From Deltaproteobacteria bacterium (lineage in GTDB: Bacteria > Desulfobacterota > Desulfarculia > Adiutricales > Adiutricaceae), in NCBI GenBank assembly GCA_031279515.1, contig JAITII010000015.1, positions 1 through 36,178 of the forward strand: a DNA stretch of 36,178 nt, in the 5' to 3' direction. Shown here piece by piece: positions 16,692 through 24,668 of the stretch (positions are counted from its first letter, which is position 1; the number at the start of each line of letters is the position of its first letter). The position numbers were made by a program, and so were the translations under genes. The notes below the pieces were generated by a model. The model did not search any database and was not told where the DNA came from. It was given only the letters and a program-made list of their open reading frames with translations.

Positions 16692-17795
16692 CTACCTTGC
16701 TTTTCTTCCATGGGGGCGCGCATTCCGTAGCCTGGGAACGGGGCCTGGGGCTTGAACCTGTGCCCCGCTACCAACCATGGTCCTTTGTAAAACCACATGG
16801 GGTCCTATGGTAGCAAATTGCCCCACTTGGACATCCTTTAGGACCGCGTAAGGACCAATAGTTGTCCCCTCTCCTATCTTGGAGGCCCCGGAGATAATAA
16901 CCCCGGGTCCCAAGGTCACGTCCCTTTCCAGGCGCACCTGGGCCTCTATGGTCACGCTAAAGGGATCGGACATGGTGACCCCAGCCTTGAGCCAGGACTC
17001 GTTAATCTTGAGGCGCAGGATCTCTTGGCAGCGGGAGAGCTCCACCCTGTCGTTTACCCCCTGGAGCTCCTGGGGGTCTGGGGCAGTGATAGCTGCGCAA
17101 ACTTTTCCCCTGGTGCGGTAGACCTCCACTATGTCCGTGAGATAGTATTCCCCTTGCTTGTTTTCAGGCCTTAACGCCTCTAAGGCGGAGCTTAACTGTT
17201 CGGCCCTGCAGCAATAAAAGCCGGCGTTTACCTCGTTTATGTCCCTTTCCAAGGGGGTTGCGTCCTTGAACTCTATTATCCTATCCAGCCAGCCTCCACT
17301 ATCGCGCAGGACCCTACCGTAGGCCTTGGGATCCTCTAAGACCATAGTGAGGACAGAAAGATCCGCCCCTAAGGCCACATGCGCTGCCCTAAAATCCAAA
17401 AGGGTCTGGGGAGAGATTAAAGGCACGTCCCCAGGCATGATGATGACGGACCCCTTTTGCAATTGAAGCTTCTTTAATGCCGCTTGTGCGGCATGCCCAG
17501 TTCCCAATTGCACTTCCTGGAGGGCATAGGTTATGCCCGCCTCGCCTAAGGCCTCTTTCACTTCCCTTGCGCCATGGCCCACCACCACGCAGATAGAGCT
17601 GGGTTCCAAGTATTTTGCCGCATGGACACAGTAAGCCACCATAGGCCTTCCCAAGACCTCGTGGAGGACCTTGGGTTTAGAAGAGAGCATGCGCTTACCC
17701 ATACCAGCGGCTAGGATGATAACCGCCGTAGGGTTAGCGCTCTTTTGGGAGCTTTTTGTCTCAGAAACCTTTCGTATGGCGCTATATCTTCGCAA
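16692..17795 (-). CDS. GlmU-like UDP-GlcNAc pyrophosphorylase lacking the acetyltransferase site
   Basis: A 367-residue protein, against about 455 for GlmU. The uridylyltransferase domain (about 23-250) is complete: LAAGMGKRM (28-36), QLGTGHA (96-102), PGDVPL (121-126), NEVNAGFY and EYYLTD. It should make UDP-GlcNAc from GlcNAc-1-P and UTP. The left-handed beta-helix stops after about four coils. By manual alignment Lys351 of E. coli GlmU corresponds to a Gln, and the region with His363 and Tyr366 is gone. The end (after residue 348) is unlike GlmU; a one-base shift there would give another, also non-GlmU, tail ending at 16655. Start TTG 17795 has AAAAGGA upstream. It is the first gene of glmU-like, glmS-like, trpS. 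Confidence 0.88.
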   Translation of the reverse strand: MRRYSAIRKVSETKSSQKSANPTAVIILAAGMGKRMLSSKPKVLHEVLGRPMVAYCVHAAKYLEPSSICVVVGHGAREVKEALGEAGITYALQEVQLGTGHAAQAALKKLQLQKGSVIIMPGDVPLISPQTLLDFRAAHVALGADLSVLTMVLEDPKAYGRVLRDSGGWLDRIIEFKDATPLERDINEVNAGFYCCRAEQLSSALEALRPENKQGEYYLTDIVEVYRTRGKVCAAITAPDPQELQGVNDRVELSRCQEILRLKINESWLKAGVTMSDPFSVTIEAQVRLERDVTLGPGVIISGASKIGEGTTIGPYAVLKDVQVGQFATIGPHVVLQRTMVGSGAQVQAPGPVPRLRNARPHGRKAR

Positions 17796-18588
17796 AAAAA
17801 TTCCTTTTACGGGGCTCTTTAGCCTAAGCCTTACTAGCGGATAACGAGAAAAAAAGAGAAATTAGACATTGAATAGAAAGGAGAAAATAAAAGAAAGAGC
17901 TTAAAAATACTCAAAATAGAAATTAAAAATTATAACATCTAATTACATGCATTTATAATTTATTTTAAATAATTATTAAGTAACTATTATGAAACTACCC
18001 TTAAAATTCTATCTCCATGCCCCATGCCCCATGCCCTAGGCTCTAAACTATTAGTTCCATGCCCTAGGCTCTAAACTATTTCTCTGCCCCAGGCTCGCAG
18101 TATTGGTGCTAAAGCTAAAAGCTACATTCTCCTTTACCTAAAATAGTAAAATACGGTTTTTCTCAATTCTTATCTTCCGACTATCAAAAATTATACCAGA
18201 GGGTACCGGAAAATTCGACCTTGACAAGTTTTTTAACCCCTTTGCTCTTCCCCAAAATAGATAGATCCAAGGCCCAAACCCTTTCTTAAACTGCCCCTTT
18301 AGCCCTATTGTTCATGGGTCCTTTTTTTAAGGTATAGGGGATTTTTTCTCTTGCGCCTTTTTACTTCCCTAGGGGCTTTGGGAGGCTAGGGAGGGCTTAA
18401 GATTAGGGGCCAAGAGCTTGTCAGGAGGGTCAACCTAGCCTTTGCGCCTTTTAAAGGTCTTGAAACGGGCTAGCAAAAAAGCTATAGTTACTAGATCATT
18501 TCTTTAGCCCCCTCCCTTTGAGGTTTTTACAAAGGCTAGGGCATAAACACTAAATCTATAAAAGACGGGAACTCCCGCGGAAAGTTTG
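17796..18588. other. Divergent intergenic region between the glmU-like gene and the PpiD-like gene
   Basis: About 790 bp, AT-rich in its left half. It carries a short direct repeat (18029-18080, listed separately) and a TTGACA at 18221 without a convincing -10 at 17 nt. No gene was supportable here. Confidence 0.5.
18029..18080. repeat. Two exact 24-bp direct repeats, 28-bp period
   Basis: The 24-bp segment beginning CCATGCCCTAGG occurs at 18029-18052 and exactly again at 18057-18080. It is preceded by two further copies of CCATGCC and followed by a degraded partial copy. It has the look of a small slipped-strand repeat; no function is evident. Confidence 0.8.
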
Positions 18589-20574
18589 ATGCTTGCTTTT
18601 ATCAGAAAAAGATCCGGCGGAATAATAAGTATCGTAATAGTAGGGGCCATAGCCCTAGTCTTTGTGTTCTGGGGCATAGGCGGCCAAAACACAGGAGATG
18701 CCATCACCATCTACCTAGATGATGAGGCGGTCCCCATCACGGAATTTTTGGAAATCAAAAGGGGGGTTATAGATAGGCTAAGAACGGAAAACCCCTCCCT
18801 AAGTGGGGCTACTCTTGACCTCTTGGCCAACCAAGAGGCCTTGACCAGCCTTATGCAAAGGCATGTATTTTTCCAACTGGCCCGCAATACTGGTCGCAGT
18901 GTACCCAACGAGGCGGTGGCCCAAGTAATCTTGGCCAACCCAGATTTTCAAGACGAGGGGCGCTTTTCCAAAGAACGCTACGAAGCCTTGGTGAAAAATT
19001 ACTTTGGGCTAACTGTTCCTGGCTACGAAGCCAGGTTAAAAGATGATCTTCTCCTTCAAAATACAGTAAGCTTCCTCCAAAACCTCTCCTTTGTGCCTAC
19101 TGCCTACCTTTTGGAAACCTTCCATTTTACAGAAGATCAAATTTCCTTGGATTACGCCTTCTTTCCGGCGGCAGCCTTTGCCCAAGAGGCCAACCCCACA
19201 GACGAACAATTAGCTACCTACTATGAAGATAACTCCGAAAATTGGCGCCGTCCCGCCGAAGTCCAGGTGGAATACATAGTCTTTGATCCCAATGATTATT
19301 TAACCGAGGCACAGGTTACCCCTGACGAGGTAGAGGCCCTCTATTTAGAGGAGAGGGGCACCCTTACTACCCCACCAGTGGCACATATTAGCCACATCCA
19401 ATTCGACTTTCCCAGCTATAACCCAACCGATGAAGAAAAGGCAGCTGTCTTAAAACAGGCCCAGGAGGCCTTAGTAAGGGCAGAAACCGAAGATTTTGGC
19501 CTCCTTGCCGCCGAGCTCTCCTCGGATACAGAGACTGCAGCCAATGGGGGCGACCTTGGTCCTGTGACCTATGGCACCTCCCTACCTGAGATAGACTTTG
19601 CGCTCTTTTCTGGAGGCGAGCTCACAGAAGGCCAACTCATAGGACCCATTGAAACCGTCTTTGGCTATGAACTAATTAAGGTGCGCTCCTATACCCCCTC
19701 CAAAGTCCAGTCTCTAGAGGAGGCAACCCCTAACCTCACGGAAAGGCTAAGGCGCAGAAATGCCCGCAATCTTGCCATAGGTCACTTAGAGGACCTTTTG
19801 GATAGGGCGCAAAAAGAGGGTACCAATGACCTAAGGGCCCTGGCCAGGAACATGGGACTTACTAGCCAGACCTCCGTTTATTTCAGTGTAAATAATCCCC
19901 CTGACTTTTTAGGCTCCTCCTCAGAAGAGACTCAAAAGGCGGTTTCCCAAACCCTAGGGCTAATCTCAGAGCCTGTGCAGATACCCTCCGGGGCCCTTTT
20001 AATCTACGTGCCCTTAGATCGTAAGGAATCTTACGTTCCCCCCTTAACAGACCCGGAAACCTTAGAGCAAGTAAGGGCCAGCTGGATAGCTACCCAAACC
20101 ATGATAGATGCTTCCCTTGCAGCCCAAAATCTCATAGATACGGCGCCCAATAGCCAAGACTTTGTCGAAGCTGCCGCAGAGATTTTAGGCCAAGCGCAAA
20201 CCGGCATTGTAGATTTTATCCCTCGCATGGCCATAGGGAGCGCTCCGGAACCAGTAAATCTTGCCTCGGGCGAGGCCCTCTTAATGGCCATCTTGGAATT
20301 AAGAAGGCCCGGGGACATAAATACAACGCCCTTGGCGGTGGACACGCCCACCACCAAAGGGTACCTTGTTCTTAGCCTCAAAGACTTCAGGCCAGCAGAT
20401 GAGGCTGCCTTTCAAGAAACACTGGCATGGCGCCGGGATACTGCCTGGAATAACTATTCCGGTCCCATTTTTATCTACTGGGCCAATGAAAACATGAGGA
20501 AAGTGGAAATTAGGCTCCCCCAAGAATTGCGCGCTGAAATTGACACCCTAACGCGCCAGGCGATGGAACAATAA
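18589..20574 (+). CDS. PpiD/SurA-like membrane-anchored peptidyl-prolyl isomerase
   Basis: A 661-residue folding factor of the inner-membrane SurA_N/PpiC type (PpiD-like). A short basic cytoplasmic end (FIRKRSGG) precedes one membrane segment (about 13-33, ending FVFWGIGG), and the rest is periplasmic. The N-terminal chaperone region (about 40-240) contains the usual EALTSLMQRHVFFQLAR helix. A parvulin-type domain lies at about 260-370 (AHISHIQFDF, NGGDLGPV, FGYELIKV). PpiD assists secreted proteins leaving the SecYEG channel. ATG 18589 is chosen; TTG at 18586 immediately precedes it. ffh, which targets membrane proteins, follows after 66 bp, a sensible functional neighbour. Confidence 0.9.
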   Translation: MLAFIRKRSGGIISIVIVGAIALVFVFWGIGGQNTGDAITIYLDDEAVPITEFLEIKRGVIDRLRTENPSLSGATLDLLANQEALTSLMQRHVFFQLARNTGRSVPNEAVAQVILANPDFQDEGRFSKERYEALVKNYFGLTVPGYEARLKDDLLLQNTVSFLQNLSFVPTAYLLETFHFTEDQISLDYAFFPAAAFAQEANPTDEQLATYYEDNSENWRRPAEVQVEYIVFDPNDYLTEAQVTPDEVEALYLEERGTLTTPPVAHISHIQFDFPSYNPTDEEKAAVLKQAQEALVRAETEDFGLLAAELSSDTETAANGGDLGPVTYGTSLPEIDFALFSGGELTEGQLIGPIETVFGYELIKVRSYTPSKVQSLEEATPNLTERLRRRNARNLAIGHLEDLLDRAQKEGTNDLRALARNMGLTSQTSVYFSVNNPPDFLGSSSEETQKAVSQTLGLISEPVQIPSGALLIYVPLDRKESYVPPLTDPETLEQVRASWIATQTMIDASLAAQNLIDTAPNSQDFVEAAAEILGQAQTGIVDFIPRMAIGSAPEPVNLASGEALLMAILELRRPGDINTTPLAVDTPTTKGYLVLSLKDFRPADEAAFQETLAWRRDTAWNNYSGPIFIYWANENMRKVEIRLPQELRAEIDTLTRQAMEQ

Positions 20575-20640
20575 GCAAAACTTAAAGACATAGGTTTTGA
20601 CTTACTCTAACCCCGCCTTAAACCAAAGTTTAGGTCTAAT

Positions 20641-21972
20641 ATGTTTGAAAAGCTCTCGGAAAAACTCACAGGCGCCCTCCAAAAACTCATTGGGCACGGA
20701 AAGATTACAGATTCTGTCCTAGATACTGCCTTACAGGAAGTGCGCATAGCCCTCCTGGAAGCGGACGTCAACTACAATGTAGTAAAAAATTTCTTAGGCC
20801 AGGTGCGCCAAAAGGCCCTGGGCCAGGTAGTTATCAAAAGCCTCACCGCAGGCCAGCACGTTATCAAGGTAGTAAACGAAGAGCTTACTGCCCTCATGGG
20901 GGGAAGCTTTGAGGGCCTGGACTTTTCCCAAGATCTTCCCATAGTTGTCATGCTGGTGGGACTCCAGGGCTCAGGGAAGACCACAACTGCTGCAAAGCTG
21001 GCCTTATTACTCAAGAAAAATAACCATAAGCCCTATCTGGTGCCAGCCGACGTGGCGCGTCCCGCTGCCATCACCCAGCTCACAGTCCTAGGTGAGCAAG
21101 TAGACGCCCCCGTCTTTCCCTCCACCACGGAAATGACACCGGCGGACATCTCCAAGAAGGCTGTGGCAATTGCCAAAGAAGAAGGCTATGACGTGGTCCT
21201 CATAGACACAGCTGGGCGCCTTAGCATAGATGTCCCCTTGATGACCGAGCTCTCAGAGGTTAAGAAAGTAAGCGGGGCCTCTGAGATCATCTTGGTTGCC
21301 GACGCTATGACGGGCCAAGAGGCGGTGAATATAGCCAAGGACTTTAACGACCGCCTGGACCTTACGGGCGTCATCCTCTCCAAGATGGAAGGAGATGCCA
21401 GGGGCGGCGCTGCCATGAGCATGCGCGCCATCATCCAAAAGCCTTTGAAATACATAGGTACCGGTGAAAAACTGGAAAATCTGGAACCCTTCCACCCCGA
21501 CCGCGTAGCCTCCATGATCCTGGGTATGGGAGATATCCTAACTCTCATTGAAAAGGCCCAGGAGACCGTAGATGCCGAACAGTCGGAAAAGCTCGTCCAA
21601 AAAATGAGCACCGGGTCTTTTAACCTGGAAGATTTTAGGGAGCAGCTAAGGAACCTCAAAAAAATAGGTACTGTAAATTCTATCTTGGGCATGATCCCAG
21701 GTTTAGGATCCCTTAAAAAGTTCAAGGAAACCACCCCCGATGAGCTGGCTTTAAAAAGGTTCGAGGCCATCATAGACTCCATGACCAGAGAAGAGCGTAT
21801 CACCCCTACCATAATTAACGCCAGCCGGCGCAAGAGGGTGGCCAAGGGCTCAGGGACCTCAGTTAGAGAAGTAAACCAACTTCTCAAGAACTTTAGCAAA
21901 ATGCAGGGTATGCTGCGCCAAATGGCCAGGGGAAACTTCTCCCCGCAGGCCTTTAAAAACCTCTTAGGCTGA
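20641..21972 (+). CDS. ffh: Signal recognition particle GTPase Ffh
   Basis: The protein subunit of the bacterial SRP, which binds signal sequences and 4.5S RNA. It has an N-domain (about 1-90), P-loop [10 protein letters not shown] (107-116), [11 protein letters not shown] (137-147), DTAGRL (189-194), the DARGG motif (252-256) and a methionine-rich M domain (about 300-443, [29 protein letters not shown]). The guanine-specificity motif, TKxD in most Ffh, reads SKME (247-250). The length of 443 is normal. It is preceded by the PpiD-like gene and followed by a terminator-like hairpin before rpsP. Confidence 0.97.
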   Translation: MFEKLSEKLTGALQKLIGHGKITDSVLDTALQEVRIALLEADVNYNVVKNFLGQVRQKALGQVVIKSLTAGQHVIKVVNEELTALMGGSFEGLDFSQDLPIVVMLVGLQGSGKTTTAAKLALLLKKNNHKPYLVPADVARPAAITQLTVLGEQVDAPVFPSTTEMTPADISKKAVAIAKEEGYDVVLIDTAGRLSIDVPLMTELSEVKKVSGASEIILVADAMTGQEAVNIAKDFNDRLDLTGVILSKMEGDARGGAAMSMRAIIQKPLKYIGTGEKLENLEPFHPDRVASMILGMGDILTLIEKAQETVDAEQSEKLVQKMSTGSFNLEDFREQLRNLKKIGTVNSILGMIPGLGSLKKFKETTPDELALKRFEAIIDSMTREERITPTIINASRRKRVAKGSGTSVREVNQLLKNFSKMQGMLRQMARGNFSPQAFKNLLG

Positions 21973-21998
21973 GTATTTTCCCCAGTTATGCATTTTGC

Positions 21999-22022
21999 AC
22001 TGGAAAAAGGCCAGTTTTTTTT
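21999..22022 (+). terminator. Terminator between ffh and rpsP
   Basis: ACTGG (21999-22003) pairs with CCAGT (22011-22015) around a 7-nt loop, followed by eight T. The stem is only 5 bp, so termination may be partial and allow read-through into rpsP. Confidence 0.65.
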
Positions 22023-22091
22023 GTACATTACCAGATCCGGACCCAAATTGAAGGTCCCCAAACCAATTCTATTTTAAGGAGAGTTCCTTTC

Positions 22092-22355
22092 ATGTCTTTA
22101 AGAATCAGACTGGCCCGCATGGGTGCCAAGAAAAGGCCCATCTACCGCGTGGTGGTAGCCGATAGCCAGGCCAAGCGGGACGGGCGCTTTATCGATATCG
22201 TGGGCCACTATGACCCCAATCCAGAACCCTATGAGCTTAACTTGAAGCTGGTAGAGATCCAGGATTGGATCGCCAAAGGGGCCCTGCCTACTGATACGGT
22301 CCGACAGCTCCTTTCAAACTACAAGAAAAAGTTGGCCAAACAGAAAAAGGTCTAA
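22092..22355 (+). CDS. rpsP: 30S ribosomal protein S16 (bS16)
   Basis: An 87-residue S16 with the conserved start [20 protein letters not shown] and [13 protein letters not shown]. It binds 16S rRNA during early small-subunit assembly. AAGGAG lies upstream of the ATG with a slightly long spacing. It heads the rpsP-rimM-trmD group, a common bacterial order. The small KH-domain gene (khpA) often found between rpsP and rimM is absent; the 98-bp gap cannot hold it. Confidence 0.98.
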   Translation: MSLRIRLARMGAKKRPIYRVVVADSQAKRDGRFIDIVGHYDPNPEPYELNLKLVEIQDWIAKGALPTDTVRQLLSNYKKKLAKQKKV

Positions 22356-22453
22356 AAGTCTAGAGCTCCTCCACCCTTACTAGGATGGAAGCCAAAGGCC
22401 AATGGAAGGGCACTTCCCTTCTGGGCAAAGTAAAATACTAGCGGTATATCTCT

Positions 22454-22999
22454 ATGCCCCTCAAAAATAGCGCAAGTTTCGGCCCTAGCGGGCTCATCCG
22501 CTTGGCTAGGATTGCCGCGCCCCATGGGATACAGGGGGCTGTAAAATTACTATTTTTCGGAGGAGATCCCTTTGTTTTAGAGACGGCTAAAGAGCTCTAC
22601 CTGGAAGGGCCCGAGGGAAACCCAAAATCTATTAAGGTAAAAAGTGTTACAGCTTCCAAAAAAGCTGTGATAGTCCAGCTGGAAGATATCCAAGACCGAA
22701 ATGCCGCCTCCCTTTTAAAAGGCCACTACCTTTCCCTCCCAAGAGCTGCCCTCCCCCAGGCACAGGATGACGAGTACTACCAGGCAGACCTCTTGGGTTT
22801 TACCGTGGCCCATGAGAAGACCACCTTAGGCCAGGTCATAGGCTTTCAAGACTATGGACCCTATACCCTTTTGGCCTTTTGTGACACTACAGGCAAAGAA
22901 ATACTGGTCCCCTGGACCAGTGAATTTATCTTGGACGTAGATAGCTTACAAAAGACCATAACCATAGATGCCATAGAAGGACTTCTGGACCAAGGCTAG
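22454..22999 (+). CDS. rimM: Ribosome maturation factor RimM
   Basis: A 181-residue RimM, needed for 16S processing and assembly of the 30S head near S19. It has the N-terminal RimM barrel (LARIAAPHGIQGAVKLLFF, DRNAASLLKGHYLSL) and the C-terminal PRC-like barrel (YYQADLLGFTV, LGQVIGFQDYGPYTLL, ILVPWTSEFILDVD). It ends 8 bp before trmD, so the two are co-transcribed. Confidence 0.96.
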   Translation: MPLKNSASFGPSGLIRLARIAAPHGIQGAVKLLFFGGDPFVLETAKELYLEGPEGNPKSIKVKSVTASKKAVIVQLEDIQDRNAASLLKGHYLSLPRAALPQAQDDEYYQADLLGFTVAHEKTTLGQVIGFQDYGPYTLLAFCDTTGKEILVPWTSEFILDVDSLQKTITIDAIEGLLDQG

Positions 23000-23007
23000 A
23001 GTAGCCC

Positions 23008-23709
23008 ATGCGCTTTGAAATCCTTACCCTCTTTCCGGAGATCTTCAGCTCCTTTCTCTCTGAATCCCTTTTGGCCAGGGCCCTGGCCAAGGGGCTCATT
23101 TCAGTAGAGCTAATTAATATCCGCAATTTTACCTCCGACAAGCACAGGACAGTGGACGATAGGCCCTATGGCGGCGGCTACGGCATGGTCCTTAAGCCCG
23201 AACCCATTGGCCTGGCCTTAGAATCTCTTTTAGCTAAAGGCGGGCCCAAACCCTTTTTAATTTACCTAAGCCCTGCTGGTAAGCTCTTAAATCAACCTTT
23301 AACCCGCACCCTGGCCCAGCACAGAAGGCTCATCCTCATCTGCGGCCGCTACGAGGGCGTGGACCAAAGGGTCCTGGACCACTACGGGGCCTTCAATCTG
23401 TCCATAGGCGACTATATAGTAAATGGCGGGGAAGTCCCCGCCATGGTTGTGATTGAAGCGGTGAGCCGCCTGATTCCAGGTTTTTTAGGGGAAATGGGCT
23501 CAGCTGAAAACGACAGCTTTTCAGACGGCCTTTTAGAACACCCCGTCTATACCCGTCCCCGCATCTATAAAGGTCTAGAGGTACCAGACACCCTTCTTTC
23601 CGGTAACCATCGCCAGATAGAACTCTATCGCCAACAAAAAGCCGTAGAAAAGACCATTTCAGAACGCCCTGAACTCTTGACCCCTTCCAAAGACCAGGAA
23701 AAGGAGTAA
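23008..23709 (+). CDS. trmD: tRNA (guanine-37-N1)-methyltransferase
   Basis: TrmD makes m1G37 in tRNAs, which prevents +1 frameshifting. The 233-residue length is typical. It has the SPOUT trefoil-knot fold signatures YGGGYGMVL, CGRYEGVDQRV and SIGDYIVNGGEVPAM, and HPVYTRP near the C-terminal domain. The start MRFEILTLFPE is canonical. rplS, which follows trmD in many bacteria, is not present here; the next gene is a DJ-1/PfpI protein after 162 bp. Confidence 0.98.
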   Translation: MRFEILTLFPEIFSSFLSESLLARALAKGLISVELINIRNFTSDKHRTVDDRPYGGGYGMVLKPEPIGLALESLLAKGGPKPFLIYLSPAGKLLNQPLTRTLAQHRRLILICGRYEGVDQRVLDHYGAFNLSIGDYIVNGGEVPAMVVIEAVSRLIPGFLGEMGSAENDSFSDGLLEHPVYTRPRIYKGLEVPDTLLSGNHRQIELYRQQKAVEKTISERPELLTPSKDQEKE

Positions 23710-23871
23710 AAAAAATTTCCCCCCTTGTTGAACGGCCTGCTTGTAGCTGCTAAAATTATTTTCAGCCTATCTTTCTTTTTCCAATTTTCCCGATAATCAT
23801 AAGACCTTTAGCTTTAAAGGGGCATTTTAGCCTCAAATTATATCTTCACTAACTACGCGAAAGGACTTATC

Positions 23872-24459
23872 ATGGCCTCAAAAAAAATTCTCTTTATCGT
23901 TGGAGACTTTGTGGAAGACTACGAGGTGATGGTCCCCTTCCAGGCCCTTGCCGCAGTGGGACACGAGGTCTTTGCAGTTTGCCCTGGCAAGAAGGCCGGA
24001 GACACTGTACGCACGGCGATCCACGACTTTGAAGGAGACCAGACCTATTCTGAAAAGCCGGGGCATAACTTCACGTTGAACGCCGACTTTGATGCGGTCA
24101 AACCCTCAAGCTATGATGCCCTCTGCCTTCCTGGAGGTAGGGCCCCGGAATACCTGCGCCTGGACAAACGGGTGATAGAGATTGTCAAGGAATTCTTCGC
24201 TCAGAATAAGCCCGTAGCCGCTATCTGCCATGGACCTCAGATCCTTGTCACAGCTGGCGTCTTGAAAGGCAGAGCTGCCTGTGCCTACCCCGCCGTGGGT
24301 CCCGATGTCACAGACGCCAAGGGTACCTATGTGGATGCCAACAGCACCGCCTCAAACTCACACATAGATGGAAACCTGGTAACTGCCCCTGCCTGGCCGG
24401 CCCATCCCAACTGGATCAGAGACTTTCTGAAGGTCCTGGGCACCAAGATAGACCTATAA
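23872..24459 (+). CDS. DJ-1/PfpI-family protein
   Basis: A 195-residue protein of the DJ-1/PfpI class I glutamine amidotransferase-like fold. The nucleophile elbow AICHGPQIL has Cys119 and His120; an acidic pair lies near Glu15 (GDFVEDYEV), with [11 protein letters not shown] at about 86-96. Members act as glyoxalase III/deglycase-like or stress proteins, or as peptidases in archaeal PfpI; the exact activity is not determinable. AAAGGA lies 6 nt before the ATG. A strong terminator follows, so it closes the rpsP-to-PfpI stretch. Confidence 0.93.
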   Translation: MASKKILFIVGDFVEDYEVMVPFQALAAVGHEVFAVCPGKKAGDTVRTAIHDFEGDQTYSEKPGHNFTLNADFDAVKPSSYDALCLPGGRAPEYLRLDKRVIEIVKEFFAQNKPVAAICHGPQILVTAGVLKGRAACAYPAVGPDVTDAKGTYVDANSTASNSHIDGNLVTAPAWPAHPNWIRDFLKVLGTKIDL

Positions 24460-24474
24460 AAAAAATACTAAACG

Positions 24475-24503
24475 CCCCCCTAATCAAATAGGGGGGTTTT
24501 TTT
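24475..24503 (+). terminator. Rho-independent terminator after the DJ-1/PfpI gene
   Basis: CCCCCCTA (24475-24482) pairs exactly with TAGGGGGG (24489-24496) around a 6-nt loop and is followed by seven T. Confidence 0.93.
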
Positions 24504-24668
24504 GCCTTAGGCTCTTGTAAAAAAGGGAAATTTTGTAAAAAGAAAAAATTTTCTTTTACTTTAGCTGCCCACTCTGCCAAAGAAAAAAGTCAAATTTTTG
24601 TAAAAATTTTAAGCTAATCTGAGGATCTCTTTGAGCTTTTTTCTGCTGGGGCCCCACAATAGAAAATA

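Noticed and set aside
16655-16760. Frameshift hiding a normal GlmU C-terminus
   Set aside because: The alternative frame adds only about 30 residues, unlike GlmU, and the remaining 116 bp before the next gene cannot hold the missing coils.
18221-18250. Promoter for the PpiD-like gene
   Set aside because: TTGACA is present but no acceptable -10 lies at 16-18 nt.
21186-22061. 291-codon minus-strand ORF across ffh
   Set aside because: It is antisense to the clearly coding ffh; the Ser/Arg/Met-rich translation is typical of a shadow frame.
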